A DNA stretch of 64,000 bases, from positions 53,971,562 through 54,035,561 of the forward strand of contig NC_134367.1 in assembly GCF_035582795.1 (NCBI RefSeq), read 5' to 3'. Source of the DNA: Mycteria americana. Taxonomy: Eukaryota; Chordata; Aves; Ciconiiformes; Ciconiidae. Below the pieces are notes generated by a model that was given only the letters and a program-made list of their open reading frames with translations, did not search any database and was not told the DNA's origin. The translations under genes were made by a program, and so were the position numbers. Each line of letters opens with the position of its first letter. Within the stretch, counting starts at the first letter, position 1. Shown one piece after another: positions 51,279-61,946 of the stretch.

Positions 51279-54200
51279 CAGCTATTACCTGGAGGAAACA
51301 GTTTGGCAACAACTGAAGTTTAGATTTTTCTATCAAGTCAGCACTTTAGCAGGGCAATTCAAGTTTGTGACCTCCTGTCACATACCTGAGCTGGAGCCAA
51401 CACCAGTTGGCTGCAAAAGTGTAGAGATCATTTCTCTTATAATCCATCCCGCTATATTTCTTGGGATGGAATTTTGACATATGTCAGGCATAATTTCCTC
51501 TTTTGAAAGAGGCAGAATTTCATTTGATTTCCCCCTTGCCTCCTGGGTTTTTTAGAAATAAGAGTTTATACAATTTAGACAAATGTTACAGAGTTTTGAC
51601 TACAATGGGCTAGCTTTTTTTTTTGTCTGGTTCTTCAGGAGCAAATATATTCTGCTGCAAATTGCTCTTTGCTTTTTACTAAGGGGGTTTTGTGTTCAGC
51701 ATTATCTTTGTAAGTGAGATTGATTGGTGCTTGCCCTTATTCAGCTCCTTGTATTCAAAGGTGCATTTTAGGACTGAAGAAAAAGAACACTTCTCAGTAG
51801 AGCTATGTATTAGATTTGACAGTATCTCAAATGTTCCTTAGTCTGTTTACCAACATGCAGAGCAGTATAAAAATGAAATCTGGAATGCCCATTTAAAGTT
51901 AAATGGATTAAAAATTGGGTAAGTATATTTATAACAGTTTCGTTCAGCTAAAATATTACTGATATCTGAATATTTAGATACTAAACAGAGAAAGCTGCCA
52001 CTAAATTGCAGCTGACCTAAACCACATCAACTACTTTCAAAACCAAATAAATAGAATAATTTATTTATTTCTTTCCTAAGCATGCTATTTTTCACTCTTA
52101 CCCCCAGTTCCCAGTCTTTTGAGACCTGTTAGCTAAACACAACAGGTTTCTTCAACACATTGTACACTTATTTGCATTCAGAAACAAAGTTCTTGCTTTA
52201 GATGGTATTACTTTTGAGCAGGGAATAGTAAAACTTGTGGTGCTAAAAGAGTTATAATAGCTTTTATAAAAATCTTTTAGCTCAGGTTAGACTTCTGTGA
52301 CATTTATAGGTATATAACTAATGGAGCTGACTGAATATTTCAGAATGAAACATTTGGCTTTAGTTTCTTTATTACTTGAAAAATATCTTTGATAAGATTT
52401 CCTGTATTAAGGAAAGATTCTCAGCTGGTGTAAGTCAGTGTGTTTTCACTGCATTCAGTACAGGATGAGGATCTACACAGTGAAAAGTTCATAAATATTC
52501 ATCTTGCTAGGTGTGCAAGTCAGTTTTGACTGGGTGATAAATCACAGAGTTTCTTTTTGTTCATGAAAAGATTGTGTAAGAACTTGAAGAACATGTGTTT
52601 CTGAGTACAAAAGTGCGTGTTAGAATGAGTTTTAACAAAAATGGCTGAATACAGTTTTATAACTCCTTTTTTCACAATTCTTTGTGCCAGAAAAATTAGG
52701 AACATTTAAAGGTATAAGATAACTGAAATAGCATGAGAGCAGAGAACAGAAAATCACTTCAAATTTGCACAAATTTTTATCTGAAAAAAAAAAATCATCA
52801 TCCTTCAATTCTGATGAACGGTCTATGTTTGTACAATTTTACAGGTATAATCTTTGCAATAATTGAACTTTCAATATTTTTTAGATTGATTAACCAGTTT
52901 CTTATAATAACTTTTAGACTTTGGCTTTTTAATTAATCTTAAACAAATTGATAGAAAACTGGAAGCAATCACTGTGATCTTCTTATTGGACCTCCATAAC
53001 ACTGATCAGAATACTATACTGCTGTTTGAATAAAGGTGTCTTTTTAAAAGGAAAGAATTCCATCTTGGTTTACAAGTTGTCAGTAAGAAAGAGACTTCAT
53101 TTCAACTTTTGCCAAGTTTGCCAAGTTGCTTCAATTGTTAATTAAGTTGGCTTTGAAAATGGAGTATTTTCTATTTCTTATAATCTAGTATATGGCTGGG
53201 AGATAATGACCTGTGCGACTGCCTCATTTTTCACTTGACATGGGTAAAATTCCACCCAAGAAAAGTGAATAGAGAATCTGAGACTTCTGATTCAGATGAT
53301 AGAACAAAGATCTCAAACTTCACATTCATATCTGAATTATCCATAGTGATGAGCCTTCCATGATTTAGAGACTTCAAAGAACTTCATAAAACTGGGTACT
53401 ATTTTGTTAATGGAATTTTATTGACTATCCATGGGAAAGAGGAAAGAGATGCTAATTTATCTATCTGGCATTCAGTTTGAATCAAGGAATTTTTTTCCAC
53501 AGGAAATAAAGAAAAAAAGATATGGGTACCCTGTCTGCAGTAGAAATGTGATCAGAAACAGCTGTAATGAGTACAGACTAGATAGACAGAGGCTCAGGCT
53601 ATGTATCAAGGTAAAGCAGTAACAGAAGTAAAACAAACTATTCAGGGACTGTAGGACTCTGGAATCACTGGAAAGATTAACTAGGATCATTCAATTGCCT
53701 TTTACATAATAGGGTCATCTTTCTGCCCCGAAATACAGATGCAGAGCCTAGCAATGAAGCAGCAGGGGCTTCTGACTTGCTTACTAGTCACCAGAGCTTC
53801 TTCTAAACTTCGATAATACTTTCACTGCAGTTTAAAGAAGCAAAAATGCATGTCAGGACCCCATGGTGCTGTAGAAGCACCTGTGGCTGCATCTAAACAG
53901 ACTCAGGTTTGAACGCTTTTCCCCGGCTATTTAGTCATCAGCACACTCCCTTACATGGGGTTTTGGCTTGTGCCATGTCGTGATTGCCAAGGCGTTGGCT
54001 GGGGCTGCTGCAAGGGATGGCACAAGTCAGGGGCGGTTCCTAATGACCGTATGGTGAGGTAAGACTGTCCTGGGAAGGGAGAAAGCTTGGGTGTGTAGGT
54101 GGGAGTCCTGCTGCATCCTCCAGCCCCAAGACTGGCAAGTAGGCCCAATACCATTTTATTTGCTAGCATAGAAGTAGTCTTTGTGAATGCTTAACAAGAA

Positions 54201-57200
54201 GGCAGTGTGCCCTACAAAGGCTAAAAAGCAAGAGATATCAGGTAGGCACAGAGAGGACTGCAACATAACAGTGAGACACAGCAGTTGTAGTCAGTGATCT
54301 CAGTACACTGGCTGCTGTTTCCATTGGAAACATTGCAGGAGCAATAACTTTTGGTGTGTCTACATATTACAGATATTGTCTTTAAAACTATTGTAAATTA
54401 TGCTATTCAAGGGCATCTCTGGGCCATAGAAATCCAAATAATGGTTAAAGAGTTGTTTTTACTTCCAGATAACAACTGTATGCTAAAATATGTAATCATG
54501 TGGTAGAATCATCTGGTTAATCATTATTTGCTGATGACTGCTTCTCTGAGATGCAGGAGGAGCTAGACAGCAGGAAGAGACTCTCCTACGCCTGCCTGCA
54601 CACTCCATGGTCAAGGCTGTTCTCATGCCTAAGTGACTCACAGCCTGAACATAGCTCAGATCCTTGTTTTTGTACTCCATGCGCTAGAGGACGTCCTTAA
54701 AATGACATCTGCCTGCCTTTTAGTCACCAGACTGAAAGATCAGATGCCCTTTTACAGGATGAACCTGAAGTCATGTGCAAACTTGGGCAAATACTGTCCC
54801 ACCATATCCTACCCTTTCTCAGCAGCACCCACAAGGAAATAGAGGAACTCCACTGTTCACAAAGCGAGGCAGACTGCGGATCTCTTATGTGAAGGCACAG
54901 GATGAACAGTCCTTCCCTGGCATCTCCCATAGATGGTCAAGTCTTGTGGTGTCCTTCCCCAGGTAGGTGTGTCTTGGGGAGGAATGGATGACAAGCTAGT
55001 CCATATACTGTGAGGGGATTCGTAGAACTTACATAAATTCAATTTAGTGAAGATTAGTTACATTCTTCAAAGGGGAAGAGGGTGATGATTTCTATTCCAG
55101 ATATATTTTGCTTTTTCTCATTGAGAACTTGCCTGCTCTGGAGGCTATTTTATCAGATTGCTATAAATCCCTGTGTATTAGGGTTAATAATTACAGTACT
55201 AATATATTTTTAACTATAAAATTGCAAATGCAGCCATAATGCAATTGCACGGAATCTACTTAGCATGCCTACTGCAAAAAGGGACCTATGAAATTTTCAT
55301 GAATGTTTTATATTGCAGATAGGGGGAATCATTCAGTGCTTAATGCTGCTTAATAATAACATTGCAAACAGTTTTCTAAGGAGGCAAGCTGTGCTGCCAA
55401 ATGTATATGAAGTGTCACTCATCCCACCAAAAATAAGCCTTCTGATGTTTACAAGTTTATATTGCATATAACATGCACATGCACACAAGTACACACATAC
55501 ACTGACACACTCCCTCATCTCTCTCTACGTGTGCTTACAGACCCTCACATGGAGTAAGCAGCAAAGCACGATGCTCATCTTTTAAGTGGGTAATAACTTC
55601 AGCCTCACTGAGTTACCATTTTCCCTGCACAACTGTGTGTACCTATCTGAGTAGATGATAAAAATAAGATGGACAGTGAGAGATAGAGCATTCTGACATT
55701 TTAATCACTGTTATTGCTTTAGTCACATTTCAGCATTATGCTGAGGAGGAGAAACTGGAAAGAATGGGAGGTAATAGGCCAAGAAGAAATGCTTCTGTCA
55801 TGACATGTGCCACTCCTTATCAGCATGTTCTCGTCTAAGCAGATCTCATATATCTCTTTCAACACTTTCTATATTGTCCTTCATAGAAATATGCTAGAAA
55901 TGAGGGAATAATTTTACAGGAAAAATGTACATAACCTTAGATTGTGCTTTTGTTGTTGCTCATTCTTCAAAGTGTTGGCTGTGCTTGTTAATGGTTGTGT
56001 ATATCACATGAGATTGCTCCTGCTTCCTGTCTGGAAGAATGTAACTTTCCAATCAGGAAGGGGATAAGAGGAAACCACTGAGACTTCAGCTTTATAGAGG
56101 ATTAGTCAGGAGATGATTAGTCAGTAGGTGACCAAAACCTGAGCAATCTAAGAGCATTTTTTAAACTTTCTTTTTTCTTTTCTTTTTTTTTCCAGAAGGG
56201 ATTTATTAACTCCAAGACATCACTCGTATCTATTCAGACTGTTATGACACTTAGCGGCTCAAATGGGAAATTTCACCAAGTTCTCTCATTAGATAAGTAT
56301 TTGAAGACCAGCTGTAAAAAGGACTCAATTAGATCCCTATCTAATTCAGTGTGCCAAGGCTCTGGCCAGAAATGATTTTGCCAAGCCTTATCTTAAAAGC
56401 AGACAGTCACATTCCTGACCTATGACAGAAGGAGCAGTCTCTCCCTAATCACTGCTTTGCTATTTGAGCATTTTGATTTAAGCAAATGGAGAAGAGGCAA
56501 AAACAGCCAGTTCGTTTATTTTGCCAGAAGATCTTACATAATTGTTCGCACCCATCTTTTTTCCGATGACCAGATGAGATAACATTTAAGGCGTCCACAT
56601 GAGAGCTCATGGAGTCTCTATTGGTCCCTAATGCACAACAGAGCCACAGTCTTCAGGGGGATGCTCTCCGACCTGCTTGGAAGCGGCTGCAGAACTCAGT
56701 CATTCCTCTGCTTTTCAAACTGGTGAAATCTATTGCTCTGTACAAGAGCAGAGCGCAGTCTCTTTTTTCATAATGAACTTCCCAGGAAGTGTTTGTTTTT
56801 CAGGATTCTTGTTCTTCAAGACTTACTTTTGTGGTTATCTTTATTGTTTTTCCAGCCAAAAGCTCTTATGATTTGGGATTAGCCAGCACTGTTTTATAAG
56901 ATTTTTTTTTACACTGGAAGACAAAATTATTTTGAAATAGACAGCGAGGTGTGTGAGCTTCCTGAAGGAATTTATATTTTATGACTCTAAGCTACCTACA
57001 ATGATATTAATTCAATGAGTTTCATCGATCATATTGGTCATTTATTTCCTTTTTAATTTCGGCTAAATTCATCCCAGTGCAGTGTATCTGTGCAAGGTTC
57101 AGGAATTGCTTAATATCCTTTACACCTTTAAAACTAAATACTGTTTTTGTTGAGCCTTCTACTAATGGATATATTTACATCATATTATGACTTCACTGCT

Positions 57201-58171
57201 GTGAAGAGGCATTATATTCCCATTGCCAACAGTTACCTCACCTTATCTTTACCCATGCACTGTTATGAAGCAATAGTAATATGCTATTCAAGACAATAAT
57301 GTGACATATGTCATCAATGCATCCAGAAAATACAAGTTTATCTTATTAAACAAGTATGAGTTCCAACATTTTTGAACTGCAGTAATGATGTCCTGCCTCT
57401 CCTGTAGAAAAAGCTATATAAGTTGATATTCATCAGGGTGGAATAATTTAGAATATCTATTGCTGGAGAAGCTTTGAGAATAACGTTTCATTGGTCAGAA
57501 TAGTGTGCAACTACAACTCAACCATCTTTGAACATGTGTGGCAGCAATGTTCATGCACCTAGTTCATCTCAGTCAAAATATTAGTTGAAAGTGTGCTTTT
57601 CCAAATACATATTTTGGGGCCGTATAATGAAATGAGATAAAGCACAGCAGGACTCCCTTTCCTGTTAGCATATATATTCTACACCAAGAATTAGGATCCC
57701 TGACGGGTTGCAAAATACTTGGATTTGGAGTCACTATTGAACATGAAAAACTCCAAAGAATTTAATAGGCATTATACTAATAGCAGTCTTGGGTTTATTA
57801 AATTTACCCCCCGTTATCTTCCCTCCAGCAATCCACACAAAACTGGCTCTTTCACAGTACTGTAGCTGCTCTCTGCCTCCTTCCCAGCTAATGAGACTTT
57901 ATACTGCTTTGCAGCCTCTGGAAATGTGTGTCTGTCCCATGCATGGAGACTTGCGCCATCGTATGTCTCAGCTATGTATGATTTGCCAAGCAGAACGGGC
58001 CTTCTGCTGTGGGGTATAACCTGAACCTGGGAGAAGGAAGGGAGAAGAGCTCAGCTCAGCTTGTTCCTGTTTTTGTTGCATGCGCTCCTGGCCATCACTA
58101 TAAAATATCCTATATTCTAAGGAAACCATAGAAGGAGGAGGATGTCAGGCATATGAGAAAAACAAACTTAA

Positions 58172-58183
58172 GGGGGGGGGGGG
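58172..58183. repeat. G12 homopolymer
   Basis: Twelve G residues between AACAAACTTAA and TGTTTATAC. Confidence 0.9.
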
Positions 58184-60366
58184 TGTTTATACTTTTACTT
58201 GGTTTACAGTCATATCCCTAGATAAAAACTCAGAAAATATGTTCAATGTTGTTTTCAAAACTCTGGAAGTAAAATCTCATCTGATTCTTCATGATGAACT
58301 GTTTAAAATGCCTTGTGAAATATAGTAAGGCGTAAATACTGTACCAGATGCAGACAAATGGAATTGTTCCCACTGAACTATGCATTGATTATCAAATGAT
58401 AAATCCATGGCTGTTTATCTGCAGGAAGAAAACATTGGACCTCTATTCATTATCTGCAGAATTTTTCAGCAGTCTTCAGTGAAATACAAAAGACCACTGT
58501 AGTCCTACAAAGGCCTTATGTCTAGCTATCATTGAATTTAAATAATGTCCCCTTGTTAAAAATTAGCTAACATTATCCCATATTTCATGATCATCTCTAC
58601 ACATCTGAAAAGTCTTTGGTAATGGGAACCTGTAATGGAGAGCTAAAGTGTTGTGCTCATTTGATTTTTGTCCTGCCTGCTACCACGTGGTCTCGCTTAG
58701 CCAATAATAAAGTAATTGATTTTATATTACCTTTCAGTGGCTTAAGAAGCTGTAATTAATCTCCTTACAGTTTTGTTAAATGCAAATCCCATAAAGCTGT
58801 CTAATATGCTTATGAGACCAAAACACCAGGCCAGTGGCTTAGGATCTGAACCATGCTGCTAAGCATACCCTTTGGTTTAGCTTTTACTGAGCTTACAGAG
58901 GGGAGTGGTGAGACGGTGAAAACTGAATTCTATGGTCTTACAATTGTGTCTTCCACAAATGCTACCAAACGTAAATACAACAGGGAAACATTTTAATTTT
59001 GGCGGGTGCTCAAGACTTTGTGTTTGATATAGGATGGTCAGTTGAAGATAATGAGCATTTCTTCAGGCCTAGTTTCATCTTGGCAGCAGAGTCAAAGGAT
59101 TTTACACTGAAAAATACACTCAAAAATAGGGGCTTCTAGTTACTACTGATGCTGAAAGCTCTGCAGACATCTCTGAATATATAGAGACCAATTCACTCAA
59201 ATTTGGAGGTGAAAAGAAAGAAGACATTAATACAAATGCAGCCTCTCTCTTACTTGATAACTTTCAAGACAGGTAAAGAAAATTTCCGTGCTAACCTAAT
59301 CTGATGACCTAATGTACCACCTTACCAAAGGAAAAAGAAATCCTTAGCCAGAGGAACATAAGACATGCTATGTAGTTATTAGCTACTGAAACATTTGCTT
59401 TTTTATCATAGCGATTGCATACAGAATGTAAAATTAACATGTATACATTTTTATATTCTAAGCTTTCTAGTGGAGGACCTTTAAATAGCATTGGTAACAA
59501 AATAAAGGGAAAGATCTGACAGGAACACAGAGCAGCCTCAACATTGAATATAGATTTGGCTCCTTCAAGTGTGGATTAAAGTGAGCTTGAAATGAAATAA
59601 ACAGAACAGCTTCAGAAGTTTAGAGCGGAAGGGAAGTCATCCATCACAGTGGAGGAATGTTTGATCTGATGTACAGTAGTTTAGCTCACAAACTTCATTG
59701 CTAAAAACATTTATCTCTGTGCTCACTGCAAATTCTAATAATAGAAGGCATGTCCTGAAGAAATTCAATATGCCCAGTAATTGTGAGCATCAGTCTTATG
59801 GAATGTGTAAAAAATAGACACAGTGGACATTTAGATACATTCTCTTTCTGTCTGTGCTTGACGAGACTGAAAAAAAAGTCCCATAACAACACATACATAA
59901 AATGCCTCAGCTATTTAACAAGCATTTATATAATTTGCCATTCTTAAAGAAGATGTTTAAGTGTTCGTTTCCTAAGTGTATGTTGGTTGGTAACTGAATG
60001 TTCATGGGAACTTTTCTGTCTTTCCTTCACCTTGTTCTAGACACTCCAATCTTATTAATCAATTAAGATTCTTGTTATGCTTGTTGCATATTGTGATTTC
60101 CACAGTATTCAGATGTATTGAGAAATATAGTCTGCCCCAAAGGGCTTGTATTCCAAAAATATTAAGCAAGCAGCAGTTCAGAAATAACCTGAGATGACTG
60201 GTTATGTTCAGCCTTCTGATCTAAATTATTTTTGAATGCATAGTTAAAAGTGTCATCTACAAATAGTCCTCAAGAACAGATCTGATCATTTTATCAACTT
60301 GTCTTTTTCCTCTTCCTTTTCAGTCATTTTAATGTATAATGTGTGAACAGTGTATTCTCCTTTCAG

Positions 60367-60400
60367 GCAACAAAAAAGAAGTTCTTTCGACACTCTCAAG
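60367..60400 (+). other. Candidate short exon 1 (34 nt)
   Basis: The 34-nt segment is bounded by a good acceptor (TGTATTCTCCTTTCAG) and a near-perfect donor (CTCAAG|GTAAGA). All three frames are open inside it. A second strong acceptor, TCTTCCTTTTCAG, lies 43 bases upstream, but using it brings stops in every frame, so the downstream one would be the coding choice. It may be a true microexon, an exon of a long non-coding RNA, or a chance pairing of splice-like words. No product is recognised. Confidence 0.22.
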
Positions 60401-61123
60401 GTAAGAATAGAGTAGAATGAAAAAAGCCATCTTCTCCTTGGAGAACATAGTTATAATTTCTGTGATACTTCAAGGTTAATTCCTGCTACTTAAAGGAGAT
60501 TACACTTTGACAATGCTGCATCTTGACCTCTAACGCACCTGTAAAGTCTGATGGCTTACAGAGAACACAGAACTTTAATAAATATGAAGTTAATTATAGT
60601 GTCAGCGTACGCTCAAATCTGGGGTATGCATCCTTCTTCTCCAGAATATATACATCAGATGCAGAAGCATGGAAATAAGTAATTTTTTTGTACAGTACAA
60701 ACCTATTGAGAGATAAAGATGTAGAGGAATAGACACCTAGAAATTCCTGTACTACTGGATAACTAAAGGGTACACTGACGAAGAAGGAAGGTCTCTCATA
60801 AAATTAAGTTGAAATAAGTTGTTGTAACACCTTTTAATAGTATTTCTTCATATTCGGATTAGAGAAAAACCCGAGGCTCATCTTGAATAACTTGTCATTT
60901 TAATTTTAATTGTTGCATAACAAAAGTTTATAGAAATTTTTCAGATTTCCCCAAATTTAATTCAGGTGTTTTGTGGTAGTTTGTTTAATTGTGGCTATAG
61001 ACTTGATGTTTTCAGACTTCAAAACATTGACTGGAGGATCATTTTTATTCTAGACTAAAATTTGCCTCAGTAAAACACACAGCCTTTCACTTTATTGAAT
61101 CGTTCTTGTTTTGATGTCTCCAG

Positions 61124-61143
61124 ACTTCATGGAAGTGGAAAAG
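61124..61143 (+). other. Candidate short exon 2 (20 nt)
   Basis: Twenty bases lie between TTGTTTTGATGTCTCCAG and a near-perfect donor (AAAAG|GTAAGC). It lies 723 bases after candidate exon 1. Joined to exon 1 it makes 54 nt, and the reading stays open in all three frames. No family is recognised. Very short exons are rare, which lowers the prior. Confidence 0.2.
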
Positions 61144-61895
61144 GTAAGCTTTGACCCCTTCTGTTTTCATGAATCACTGTATTAACTCTCCTCATTCAAC
61201 AGGTGGCCCTCAAAATCCCTGGGGCAACAGCCATAAATGTAGAGATGTGATTTTTTAATGTGTATGCATTGTATATGATAACCATATTATTTAACTAGAT
61301 ACCAAAAGGATCTTAATAGAATAAAAACCTAAATAGAGAAGATAGACCATGTTTATTAATAATACACATGGTGAATCAGGGACTATATCAACCATCTTGT
61401 TTAAAAGATATTTGGAAATCTGAAGTCCTTGTAGATGCTTCTTTTTCCAGATACTTTTCCCTTTTTATCAGTCCTGTTTACATATCTTGTGTACTCAGTA
61501 ACTAGCTTGTTTAGTGCTTGTCTCTACCTTTGTTAGGAGGCTTTTCCAAATACTTTACCCTGTTAAGTAGGCTTTCAGAATACTTAGAGTACAATTTCCT
61601 AGTCTATATTTTTAGTAACACGGGCATATGTCTTCTTATTGAAAAGAACAATCTATTTTATTCTCTTGGAGAATGTGATTAGTTTCAAAGGTAGATGCCA
61701 AAACCAGATTTTTTTTAACCTTTTATGAAATACTTTCTAGCTGGAGAACCACTTCTTTTCAGCACAAATCTTCCAACCAGCTGTCACGAGTGCACACAAG
61801 AACATTACCACCTTAAAGCTTGTCAGTTCAATTTTGCACTCATCTTCTTTACTTTCTATCTTATGAAAGTCTTATTACCCTTCCCACCCTTGTAG

Positions 61896-61946
61896 GTCAG
61901 GTCCTAGATCAACACATCAAAAAAGAAGTATTACAGCTTCCAGAAG
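61896..61946 (+). other. Candidate short exon 3 (51 nt)
   Basis: Fifty-one bases lie between a pyrimidine-rich acceptor (TTACCCTTCCCACCCTTGTAG) and a donor (CCAGAAG|GTAAAA). Joined to candidates 1 and 2 (34+20+51 = 105 nt), two of the three frames remain open. One reads ...LHGSGKGQVLDQHIKKEV..., with a complete Gly-rich turn and a charged helix-like part, but it matches no family I know. No convincing in-frame next exon is seen before the window ends. Confidence 0.2.

Larger units (their letters stand above)
46171..60366. other. Unique non-coding DNA
   Basis: No gene is supported in 14 kb. It contains a C20 tract (46530-46549), a G-rich run cluster (47689-47728), a CTGT microsatellite (48196-48212), two octamer-containing enhancer-like patches (48.3 and 51.2 kb), a T15 tract (50189-50203), a long pyrimidine tract ending in CAG at 56195, and a G12 tract (58172-58183). 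Open frames are 94 codons or fewer and unrecognised. Confidence 0.6.

Noticed and set aside
53529..53611. Exon-like stretch between CTGTCTGCAG and ATCAAG|GTAAAG
   Set aside because: The acceptor has a purine-rich upstream region instead of a pyrimidine tract. The 63-codon frame has no recognised content.
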